DNA of 64,000 bases from Dokdonella fugitiva (GTDB lineage: Bacteria; Pseudomonadota; Gammaproteobacteria; Xanthomonadales; Rhodanobacteraceae): positions 22,116-86,115 of the forward strand of contig NZ_JACGXL010000009.1 of the NCBI RefSeq assembly GCF_014138265.1. The letters run 5' to 3'. Below, in pieces: positions 32,842-40,531 of this stretch. Positions within the stretch are counted from its first letter, which is position 1. Each line of letters opens with the position of its first letter. The translations under genes and the position numbers were made by a program. The notes under the pieces were generated by a model, which was given only the letters and a program-made list of their open reading frames with translations, made no database searches and had not been told where the DNA came from.

Positions 32842-33762
32842 ATGCGCACTCGTTCCGTCGTGTCCGCCGCCATCGCGGCGTCGTTGATGGCGTCGTCCGC
32901 CATCGGCGCCAACGTCGTCACCGTGCAGCAGGGGGGCGTCGGTCGCTGGACCGGCATGGCCGCGAAGGATTGCGCGATCTACGGCAAGCGCTACGCAGCG
33001 GTCGATGCCGCCTGCTACTACCCGGTCGACATCCGCGCCAAGCCCGGCGCGCACGCGATCGCGTTGTGGGACCAGGACGGCAAGAAGCACGACGGCACGC
33101 TGCGCGTCGAGAAGAGCGACTTCCCGGACGTGCAGATGACCTTGCCCGATACGCTCGATCGCTTCCTGCACATCAGCAACGACGACCTCGCGCGTGCCAA
33201 GGGCGACCGCGCCGCCGTCGCGAAGATCCTCGGCGGCACGCTCGATGCGCCGTCGTTCTCGCTGCCGCTCGCCGCGCCGACCGCGAGCCTGCCCAAGAGC
33301 GAGGACGACTTCGGCAGCCTGCGCACGTTCGACGCCGAACACCGCAGCCTGCACAGCGGCCGCGACTATCCCGTGCCCGAAGGCAATACCGTGAAAGCCG
33401 TCGCCGACGGCAAGGTCGTGCTCGCCGCGGACCAGTTCTTCTCCGGCAACTCCGTGTTCGTCGACCACGGCGACGGCCTGGTCAGCATGAACTTCCATCT
33501 CGCGTCGATCGCGGTGAAGGAGGGCGACGTCGTCAAGCGCGGCCAGCCGCTCGGCAAGATCGGTGCGACCGGTCGCGCGACCGGACCGCACCTGCACCTG
33601 GGCTTGCGCTGGCTCGGCAAGCGCATCGACCCCGCGCTCCTGCTCGCTTCGCCGAACGCGCTGCCGTCCGTCGCCGACACGCCGGCGCAAGCGCAGCGCA
33701 AGATCGACAAGGCGCAATCGCGCGAGCCGCCCGAGAAGGACGACGTCGACGACGAGGGTTGA
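32842..33762 (+). CDS. Secreted M23 metallopeptidase
   Basis: A 306-aa protein with a signal peptide (MRTRSVVSAAIAASLMASSAIGA). The LytM/M23 domain occupies about 160-270: HSGRDY gives the HxxxD ligands (His171, Asp175) and GPHLHLGL gives the HxH ligands (His250, His252). These zinc enzymes cut peptidoglycan cross-bridges. The first ~140 mature residues form a separate, unassigned domain, and the C-terminus is acidic and Lys-rich. It is normal in length for a periplasmic M23 protein. Confidence 0.9.
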   Translation: MRTRSVVSAAIAASLMASSAIGANVVTVQQGGVGRWTGMAAKDCAIYGKRYAAVDAACYYPVDIRAKPGAHAIALWDQDGKKHDGTLRVEKSDFPDVQMTLPDTLDRFLHISNDDLARAKGDRAAVAKILGGTLDAPSFSLPLAAPTASLPKSEDDFGSLRTFDAEHRSLHSGRDYPVPEGNTVKAVADGKVVLAADQFFSGNSVFVDHGDGLVSMNFHLASIAVKEGDVVKRGQPLGKIGATGRATGPHLHLGLRWLGKRIDPALLLASPNALPSVADTPAQAQRKIDKAQSREPPEKDDVDDEG

Positions 33763-34227
33763 GCGGTACCGTCGTCGTAACCCCGGTTCGACTCCGTCAC
33801 TGGGGCGATCAGGCCGGAACGTCACACCCGTTGGAAACCACGCCCCGCGCAGGGTCGCCATCTCGCGGATCGCCGTGTTCGCGCGATCGCCTCCGGCGCA
33901 TCGCCCCGAGGTTCATCGTCTCCGACGCGTGAACAGCTTGCGGTACGCCCCAAAGGGGCGACGCAGCGCACGGTTCCGGCTCCAGCGGCGGGCAAATGTG
34001 TAGGAATCCACCCGGATCGAGCATTGCTTTCGCCGCATCGGGCGAGTGTCGGATCGCTCCCCACCTCCGGGCGGATACCGTCGCTTCCGGAAGGCGCGCC
34101 GGCCGCGTGGCCCCGTTTCACGCGAACCCGCGCGTTGCTGGACGAGCGGGCACTGCGGGTGCGGTCGCCGCTCGGGCGAACTCGCGCCGCGGTTCCAACC
34201 ACCCTGCGTATCACCGAGGAGAGGTCC
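33763..34227. other. 465-bp intergenic region
   Basis: No supported gene; it is rich in short repeats and inverted repeats. It contains copy 2 of the 23-bp dispersed repeat (33952-33974) and CGGTACCG at 33764-33771, the same 8-mer as in the TetR operators 9.5 kb away. AGGAGAGG at 34216-34223 is the SD of the next gene. A promoter is expected but not clear. Confidence 0.45.
33952..33974. repeat. Dispersed 23-bp repeat, copy 2
   Basis: AAAGGGGCGACGCAGCGCAC (plus GGT), 21 of 23 identical to copy 1 at 32646-32668 and in the same orientation. Confidence 0.6.
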
Positions 34228-35829
34228 ATGACATTCCCATCCATTTCCCCGTATCGCGCGGGCAGCTCGCGCGCTCCCCGTGCCGCCGAAGCGCGCGCGC
34301 GCCGCACCGCTCGTCTCGGCCATTGCGTCGCCGCCCTGTGTGCCTTCGCGGCGATGTCGCTGGCGGGCGCGGGACCCGTCCACGCGATGAACCTGATGGC
34401 GCTCGGCGACTCGCTCGCCGAAGGCCTGTGCGCCAACGGCGGCACCACCGGAGCGACCGCCGACTGCGTCAATCCCTACGGCACCAACCCGGCCTATGCG
34501 ACGGAGCTCGGCAACTACACCGCCTACCCGGACTTCTGCACCACCTTCGCGCAATCGATGGTGGAGAACTTCAATCCCGGCAACGACAAGGGAGGCTTCC
34601 GCGGGCCGTTGCTCGGCAAGCTGCGCAGCGCCGGCACCACGGTCACGATGAAGGGCCACGTGAAGAGCGGCAGCACGCTCGCCCTGGCCGATCGTGCGCA
34701 CGAAGGCCACGGCGCGTGGGAAACGCGCCACATCAATTATTGCGTGGGCGGCTACATGACCGCGCAGAACCCCGACACGGTGTTGCTCGAGATCGGCACC
34801 AACGACCTGCTCGGCGCCACGGCCGTGACCACCATCGCCGACAACATCATGGCGACCAAGACGACGATCGGCAGCGCGCGACGCCTGCTCATCGCGTCCG
34901 TGCCCGCCCACTACGTCGCCAGCGGCGCCAACTACGTGCGCGACACCGCGTTCGAGACGCGCCGCAAGGCCCTCGCGCAACAGGTCGCCGACCGCTCCAA
35001 CTTCAACTATCCCTGCACGGCGCGCAACCTGCCCGACATGAGCGTGCTGAAGGCTTCGGAGATGAACAACGGCAGCGGTGCCGGCCTGCATCCGAACAAT
35101 GCCGGCTACGAGCGCATGGCCGAGATCTGGAAGTCGTCGCTGCTCACGCCCGAATGCCAGTTCGACACGCGCACGTTCGTGACGATCGGCGGCATCCTCA
35201 TGGAGAGCATCACCGCGTACGGCCGCTACTGGCTGAACGGCGTCAGCGCCACGTACCACGAGAGCGGCACGCTCAATACCCCGGACATCCCGCGCTACCA
35301 GTCCATCTGCGACACGCACCCGGTCTGCACGTTCGACACGCGCCTGTTCATCGACGGCCCGAGCGGTCCGCAGGAAAGCATCACCGCGTTCAACTGGATC
35401 TACAACTACACCTCCGCGGGCGCCCTGCAGAGCAGCAGCGCGCTGCGCAGCGTCACGCGCTACAACACCTACATCTGCACCTACGCCGCGCCCAACACCT
35501 GCGTGTTCGACACGCGAGCGATCCGCTCCGGCTCGGTCGAGACGATCACGGCGTACGGTCGCTACTTCGATTTCAACCAGTCGACCGGTGCCTACATCGG
35601 CTCGGGCCTGCTCACCGGCGTGTCGCGCTACGTGCCGATCTGCAATCTCAAGCCCGCGTCGCAGACGTACTGCACGTTCGACACGCGCACCTACGTGCAG
35701 CTGCCCGGCATCGCGCAGTACATCGAGAGCATCACCGCCTACGGTCGCTACTGGAATTTCGACGCCGCGACCGGCGCACTGCTCGACTCGGGCACGCTCG
35801 CGAGCGTGGCCAGCTACAAGCATCCGTGA
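34228..35829 (+). CDS. Secreted SGNH/GDSL hydrolase with four C-terminal CxFDTR repeats
   Basis: A 533-aa exported protein; the signal is long, with ~50 residues before AMNLMALGDS. Block I GDSL has Ser62, block III GTND has Asn192, and block V supplies His288 in 'GLHPNNAGY'. The Asp usually three residues before this His is Ala, so a Ser-His dyad or another acid is needed. From residue 310 there are four tandem ~57-residue repeats beginning CxFDTR (310, 367, 425 and 482) and containing 'ESITAYGRYW'; they look like a carbohydrate- or wall-binding module. SD AGGAGAGG fits ATG 34228. Likely substrates are acyl esters. Confidence 0.85.
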   Translation: MTFPSISPYRAGSSRAPRAAEARARRTARLGHCVAALCAFAAMSLAGAGPVHAMNLMALGDSLAEGLCANGGTTGATADCVNPYGTNPAYATELGNYTAYPDFCTTFAQSMVENFNPGNDKGGFRGPLLGKLRSAGTTVTMKGHVKSGSTLALADRAHEGHGAWETRHINYCVGGYMTAQNPDTVLLEIGTNDLLGATAVTTIADNIMATKTTIGSARRLLIASVPAHYVASGANYVRDTAFETRRKALAQQVADRSNFNYPCTARNLPDMSVLKASEMNNGSGAGLHPNNAGYERMAEIWKSSLLTPECQFDTRTFVTIGGILMESITAYGRYWLNGVSATYHESGTLNTPDIPRYQSICDTHPVCTFDTRLFIDGPSGPQESITAFNWIYNYTSAGALQSSSALRSVTRYNTYICTYAAPNTCVFDTRAIRSGSVETITAYGRYFDFNQSTGAYIGSGLLTGVSRYVPICNLKPASQTYCTFDTRTYVQLPGIAQYIESITAYGRYWNFDAATGALLDSGTLASVASYKHP

Positions 35830-35835
35830 CGACCG

Positions 35836-35862
35836 CGAGGCGCGGGCATGGCCCGCGCCTCG
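35836..35862 (+). other. Intercistronic hairpin
   Basis: CGAGGCGCGGGC / GCCCGCGCCTCG, a perfect 12-bp GC stem with an ATG loop. It occupies half of the 51-bp gap between the SGNH hydrolase gene and the next gene. No T-tract follows. It is probably an mRNA stabiliser or a partial terminator that reduces downstream expression. Confidence 0.6.
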
Positions 35863-35880
35863 CCTACAGGAGTCGACCCC

Positions 35881-37131
35881 ATGAAAGGTTTCATCACGCT
35901 CGCGTCGTACGCCCTCGCGCTCGCCGCCTCCTGCGCCGGCGCGACCGGCTTCCCGGACCAGGGCTTCAGTGCCGGCCCGCCACGCGTGCGCACCGACTAC
36001 AACCTGTCCAACGAAGGCACCGCCGCCAATCCGCTCACGCGCGGCGCGTGCCTGTACCCGCCGAGCGGTTCGCCGCCGTACGTGGGGCCGTGCGCGACCG
36101 GGCCGAACGTCTACAGCCAGTCCAACTACTGGCGCCAGAACTGGCCCGCGTCGTGCGATGTCGCCGGCGCGAACTGCCTGTACTGGGTGCTCGGCCTCAA
36201 CAACGAGGATGCGAGCAGCACGCTCAACCCGGGGCCGCCCGACGCATCGTTGCCGCGCGCCGCGCCGGGTTCGGGCATCATGGGTTTCAGCACGCTCTAC
36301 GGCAACGACAACTTCCCGGGCGACACGCTGTGGCGCGCGCACCTCGTGCTGAACGTCTCGTCCGGCTTCGACAATCCGGCCCCCGGTGCGACACCGTTCC
36401 TGTCGCTGGGCGCGTTCGCCGGTCACGGCACCAACCCGACCATCGGCGTGCTCAATCCGAGCAGCGGTTCGGCGCTGTCGGTGGTTTCGTTCGGTGAACG
36501 CCTGTGGGGCTTCACCCCGCCGGTGCGCCGCTATCCCACGCAGGACTCGAGCATCGCCTCGTACCTGTGGATCGTCACCAAATGGGGCACCAAGCCGCGC
36601 ATGATCGCGCTCATGCTCGCGCACGATCACTTCAAGAACAGCTCCGCCACCACCGTCGGGCACAACCACTGGAACTGGAACATCCAGGAATCGGTCTACT
36701 ACCCGGGCGCCGACATCGTCTACATCGACGTCGAGGACGTCGTGTCCCATTGCGGCTACAGCATCCCGCGGCTGACCACCGTCGGCCAGGAAATCAACTA
36801 CCGCATCGACGCGACACGCCTGTTCCGCTGCATGAGCAGCCACTTCGACGAGCCGTTCCCGACCACCGCAAACATCCCGATCACCGGCGTGATCTGGGCG
36901 AACGAAGCCACCGGCAAGGACGGCGGCATCTGGGTCGACGTGCACCAGATGAAGATGATCACCGCGACCGGCGCGCTCGCCGCCGGCGACGACGAGGTCC
37001 GCGACGGCGGCGCGATGCGCCTCGGCCCCGGCACCGGCGCGATCGCGAACGCGCTCGAACAGCGCTGCCTCGAATCGCCGGGCTGCTTCGAGCGCGAAAG
37101 CGCCACGCTCGATGACCGCGTCGGCCGCTAG
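35881..37131 (+). CDS. Secreted protein of unknown function
   Basis: A 416-aa protein with a signal peptide (MKGFITLASYALALAASCAGA). The mature part has several Cys pairs (GACLYPP…GPCATG, ASCDVAGANCLYWVLGLNN, FRCMSSHF, QRCLESPGCFE) consistent with disulphides. It is Trp/Tyr-rich, as many carbohydrate-active enzymes are (SNYWRQNWP, GHNHWNWNIQESVYYPGADIVYID). I do not recognise a family. CAGGAG precedes ATG 35881. It shares a transcript with the SGNH hydrolase, so it may act on the same substrate. Confidence 0.7.
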   Translation: MKGFITLASYALALAASCAGATGFPDQGFSAGPPRVRTDYNLSNEGTAANPLTRGACLYPPSGSPPYVGPCATGPNVYSQSNYWRQNWPASCDVAGANCLYWVLGLNNEDASSTLNPGPPDASLPRAAPGSGIMGFSTLYGNDNFPGDTLWRAHLVLNVSSGFDNPAPGATPFLSLGAFAGHGTNPTIGVLNPSSGSALSVVSFGERLWGFTPPVRRYPTQDSSIASYLWIVTKWGTKPRMIALMLAHDHFKNSSATTVGHNHWNWNIQESVYYPGADIVYIDVEDVVSHCGYSIPRLTTVGQEINYRIDATRLFRCMSSHFDEPFPTTANIPITGVIWANEATGKDGGIWVDVHQMKMITATGALAAGDDEVRDGGAMRLGPGTGAIANALEQRCLESPGCFERESATLDDRVGR

Positions 37132-37164
37132 CCGACGACGCTTCGCACGCAGCGCATCCCGCCG

Positions 37165-37194
37165 GGAAGCCTTCGAGCGACCTCGAAGGCTTCC
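37165..37194. terminator. Strong hairpin after the secreted-protein gene
   Basis: GGAAGCCTTCGAG / CTCGAAGGCTTCC, a perfect 13-bp stem with a 4-nt loop, 33 bp past the stop codon. It lacks a T-tract, so termination efficiency is uncertain. Confidence 0.5.
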
Positions 37195-37273
37195 AGGCTC
37201 GCCAGGCCGGACGCGCCCACGCGCGGCCGGTACACGTCCTGCGCGCCACCGACGCGCAGCGCACCGCACGCGT

Positions 37274-37296
37274 GCAGGAGCACACCCTGTGCGCGA
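37274..37296. repeat. REP-like element, copy 1
   Basis: GCAGGAGCACACCCTGTGCG followed by CGA. It differs at two of 23 positions from copy 2 at 54094-54116. The core folds as GCACAC-CCT-GTGCGC with one mismatch. Elements of this type are dispersed in Lysobacterales genomes. Confidence 0.65.
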
Positions 37297-37492
37297 CTCG
37301 AGTTCACATCGAGCGTGATTCGAGCCGTGCTGGATGGTGCAACGTGCTCTTCGAAAAGAAGCCCGATTCCTTCCATGCCCATCGCACGCACGCCTGGGCG
37401 CCGCTGGTACTTTCGGCACGCTCCGCAACCCGCGGATCGGGTCTAGTTTCCGGCGCATCGATCATCGCGATCCGCTGCAGGGGATGGACGTC

Positions 37493-39574
37493 ATGCCGTC
37501 CGTGGGCCGCCGGGAATTCCTGAAGCTCTCCGTCGCGCTCGGCGCGTCGCTCGCCTGGGGCTGCACGCCGGTGCGCCCGTCATCGAGCGGCTGGCGCGAG
37601 CGTCGCGACCTGTATCCGCAAGGCGTCGCGTCGGGCGATCCCGACGACACCAGCGTGCTGCTCTGGACGCGTCGCCCGTATGCGGACGGCCGCGACAACG
37701 CCACCTTGCACGTGGAAGTCGCGGACGATCCCGCGTTCACGCGCGTGGTCGCGAAGACGACGGCGCGCGTGCAGGCCGGCTCCGACTGGACCTGCCGCGT
37801 GCTCGTCGGCCACCTGCAGGCGGCGCGCGAATACTGGTACCGCTTCGTGGACGAGGAGGGCAACGGCAGTCGCATCGGCCGCACGCTGACGGCGCCGGCG
37901 CCCGACGATCCGCGCCCGTCGCGCTTCGCCTTCGTCAGTTGCCAGGACATCTGCGAAGGCTATCTGAATGCCTATCGGCGCATGATCTACGAAGACGAGC
38001 GCGCCGCACCCGAGGAGCGCATCGGTTTCGTGCTGCACCTGGGCGATTTCATCTACGAAGTCGTGCAGTACCCGGACCAGGTCAAGGACGGCCATCGCTA
38101 CGATCGCCGCATCACGTTCCCGGTCAAGTTCCCGAAGGGCAAGATCGTCGCCAAGAACCGCTTCTGGGCGCCCGATTCGCTCGACGACTATCGCGCCCTC
38201 TACCACGCCTACCTGCAAGACCCGCAGTTGCAGGACGCGCGTGCGCGCTGGCCGTTCGTCGCGATGTGGGACAACCACGAATTCTCCTGGCAGGGCTGGC
38301 AGTCGATCCAGGAATTCCCCGGCACCGAAGGCTGGGTGCCCGCGCAGACGCTGAAAGTCGCGGCGAACCAGGCCTGGTTCGAATACCAGCCCGCGCGCGT
38401 GCTGCCGCCGGGCTCCACCCTGGACGTGTTCACGGCGCCGCACGTGGTCGACACGCTGGTCAAGGAGTTCGACGACGACGGCCTCGGCACCGAACCCAAC
38501 AACCGCGCCGCGATCGACAGCCTCATCGCGTATCGCGCGTTGCGCTGGGGCCGGCACATCGACCTCCTCATCACCGACCAGCACAGTTTCCGTTCGCGCG
38601 ACCCCGGCAGCCACGACGAGATCAATCCGCTGTTCGCGGACGACGTGCTCGGCTTCGTGCCCGAGGAACTGTGGGCGCAGCTCGACGCCGGTCGCGACTA
38701 CGCCGACGGCCATCCACCGGCGACGCTGTCGTTCGGCGACAAGAGCGTGGCGAACTACCGCGCCGGCGAAGCGCCGCAGACGGTGCTCGGCGCGAAGCAG
38801 AAGGCGTGGTTCCTCGAGCGCCTGCGCGGTGCGAAGGCGACCTGGAAGATCTGGGGCAATTCGCTCGGCACGCCGGACTGGCGCGTGGATCCGCAGCATC
38901 TCCCGCCTGCGCTCGGGACGTGGAGCGGCGCCGGTTATGGCCTCATGGCGACCGGCGACTGGGGCAGCACGTACCGCGAGCGCGCCGAGATCTTCGACGC
39001 CGTGCGCGACGCCGGCATCACCGGCTTCGCGATCGTCGCCGGCGATCGCCACAGCTTCTGGGCGGGCTACGCGGCGAAGGCGTTGCCACCCGCCGCGTTC
39101 GAGCCCGTCGGCGTCACCTTCGTCGGCGGCTCGCTCTGCTCGCCCGGCATGGCGGAAGCCAACGAGCACAACCTCAAAGCGGACAACCCGCTGCGCCCGC
39201 TCTACGTCGCCAATCCCGGCGGCGGACCGCCGCAGGCGACCGTCAACCTGCTCATGCACCACGGCGTGCGCTCCGCGCTGGAGTACGCGAGCAGCGGCGA
39301 CCTCAAGAAGGCGCACGCGCTGCGCAATCCCGATCTCGCCCCGCACCTGTCCTTCGTCGACATGGGCGGCCACGGCTACGCCACCGTGCGCGTCGACGCC
39401 CGCACGATGGTCACGGAGTTCGTCTGCATCCCGCGGCCGATCGAACGCAGCACGCGCGCGGACGGCGGGCCGCTGCGTTATCGCGTGCGGCACGAAGTGG
39501 CGTTGTGGAAAGCGGGCGATAGGCCGCAGATGCGGCAGGTGGTCGTGGAGGGCGATGCGGGGCTGTCGGTGTAG
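37493..39574 (+). CDS. PhoD-like alkaline phosphatase (Tat-exported)
   Basis: A 693-aa protein. The N-terminus MPSVGRREFLKLSVALGASLAWGC has a Tat motif (Arg6-Arg7, RREFLK) and ends in a lipobox-like LAWGC. The mature part shows the PhoD pattern: 'FPQGVASGDP'-like 'YPQGVASGDPDDTSVLLWTR', 'FAFVSCQD', 'FVLHLGDFIYE', 'MWDNHEF' and 'AGDRHSFW', which supply the metal-binding Asp/His/Asn residues. PhoD enzymes are calcium-dependent phosphodiesterase/phosphomonoesterases. ATG 37484 is an alternative start, nine bases upstream. Length is normal or slightly long for the family. Confidence 0.9.
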   Translation: MPSVGRREFLKLSVALGASLAWGCTPVRPSSSGWRERRDLYPQGVASGDPDDTSVLLWTRRPYADGRDNATLHVEVADDPAFTRVVAKTTARVQAGSDWTCRVLVGHLQAAREYWYRFVDEEGNGSRIGRTLTAPAPDDPRPSRFAFVSCQDICEGYLNAYRRMIYEDERAAPEERIGFVLHLGDFIYEVVQYPDQVKDGHRYDRRITFPVKFPKGKIVAKNRFWAPDSLDDYRALYHAYLQDPQLQDARARWPFVAMWDNHEFSWQGWQSIQEFPGTEGWVPAQTLKVAANQAWFEYQPARVLPPGSTLDVFTAPHVVDTLVKEFDDDGLGTEPNNRAAIDSLIAYRALRWGRHIDLLITDQHSFRSRDPGSHDEINPLFADDVLGFVPEELWAQLDAGRDYADGHPPATLSFGDKSVANYRAGEAPQTVLGAKQKAWFLERLRGAKATWKIWGNSLGTPDWRVDPQHLPPALGTWSGAGYGLMATGDWGSTYRERAEIFDAVRDAGITGFAIVAGDRHSFWAGYAAKALPPAAFEPVGVTFVGGSLCSPGMAEANEHNLKADNPLRPLYVANPGGGPPQATVNLLMHHGVRSALEYASSGDLKKAHALRNPDLAPHLSFVDMGGHGYATVRVDARTMVTEFVCIPRPIERSTRADGGPLRYRVRHEVALWKAGDRPQMRQVVVEGDAGLSV

Positions 39575-39636
39575 GCGTCGATCGCTGCGCAGCCTTCCGT
39601 GGATGCCACAGGTCTGCCGTCGCCCGTCGAGAAGTC

Positions 39637-39672
39637 GGGCACTCGCGCAGGCGCTTGCGTGCGGGAGTGCCC
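39637..39672. terminator. Bidirectional terminator-like hairpin
   Basis: Outer stem GGGCACTC / GAGTGCCC (39637-39644 with 39665-39672), with inner pairing GCGCA/TGCGT. It lies between the convergent phosphatase and - strand operon genes, 62 bp after the phosphatase stop. No T-tract. Confidence 0.5.
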
Positions 39673-39830
39673 AATCGTCGAACTGAAGCCGAATGCGAAC
39701 AAGTCCAACGTGGACTGAACCCGGATTGGGGCCGGGCAAATCGAAGAGTCATGCCCTCGCCTCGATCTCGAGTGCTCGCTCGCAAGATGGCCGCTTCGGC
39801 AACCCGAGCGTCACCCATCCTTCGGGTGCT

Positions 39831-40442
39831 TCAATGCTTCTGCTTGATCTCGATATGGAATGCGGTTTCCGATTGCTTGACGACACCAGCCGCGCACGTC
39901 GACGTGGGAGGGACGAAGACGCGCGCTTTCGCAATCATGGGTTCCTTGGTGGCTTCCTCGAGGAACTTGCATTTCTGTCCGTCCGGAATCGAGGACGGGG
40001 CCACATCGACGGCTTTCCAGTCGGTGACTTGCCCTGGGACGACGACATGCATGACGCAGGTGCGGTTTGCCGGCAATTCATGCACCAGTGCGGTTGCGAG
40101 GACCGCAATCGCCTGATCGGCCGTCTTCCAGCTCTTGTCGGCCAGCAGTGTGTTCACCGCTCGATCGTGTTCCGGGCAGTAGTCGTCGAGGACCTTTTGC
40201 GCCCCCGGGCATTTCCCGTCACCACAATGCATCTTGTCCACCACCATGATGCGCGCGTGTTGTTCCGGCGTGCGGTCCGCGGAAGTGACCGCGAGACTTG
40301 GAACGTTGGCGCGCTCGGCGACCGCGCTGAGGACCGCCTTCACCGGAGCGGGAAGGTTGGCCGCTGCCTCGCCCTGAATGGTGGCGGCATGCGTCATCAC
40401 CGGCATGACTGCGACAAGGGCGAACGTAATCAATCGATGCAT
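39831..40442 (-). CDS. Secreted M15-like (D,D-carboxypeptidase-like) protein
   Basis: A 203-aa protein with a signal peptide (MHRLITFALVAVMPVMTHA). It has 'TSADRTPEQHARIM' near residue 54, 'CVMHVVVPGQVTDWKAVDVA' near 130 and 'FHIEIKQ' at the end, which together resemble the S-x-x-R, H…D and H-x-E motifs of M15 peptidoglycan carboxypeptidases. The spacing is not canonical and it has several Cys (CGDGKC, C, C, C), so it may be a diverged or inactive member. AGGAGG precedes the start. It is the last gene of the 39.8-52 kb unit. Confidence 0.6.
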   Translation of the reverse strand: MHRLITFALVAVMPVMTHAATIQGEAAANLPAPVKAVLSAVAERANVPSLAVTSADRTPEQHARIMVVDKMHCGDGKCPGAQKVLDDYCPEHDRAVNTLLADKSWKTADQAIAVLATALVHELPANRTCVMHVVVPGQVTDWKAVDVAPSSIPDGQKCKFLEEATKEPMIAKARVFVPPTSTCAAGVVKQSETAFHIEIKQKH

Positions 40443-40531
40443 GGCTCCTCCTACGTCGTCGGCGTCGATGTGTCATCGACGGGATAAGCAAAGGGGTGCT
40501 GCGCGCGGCATGGATGCAAGGGTGGTGTCGG

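Larger units (their letters stand above)
37132..37492. other. Intergenic region with hairpin and REP-like element
   Basis: 361 bp without a supported gene. It contains a 13-bp-stem hairpin (37165-37194) that probably ends the upstream transcript and a REP-like element (37274-37296). The Tat-phosphatase promoter should be in the last 150 bp; TCTAGTT at 37442-37448 is the only AT-rich box seen. Confidence 0.5.

Noticed and set aside
33780..33810. GGTTCGACTCC looks like a tRNA T-arm
   Set aside because: The stem does not close, and no acceptor, D or anticodon arm can be built around it.
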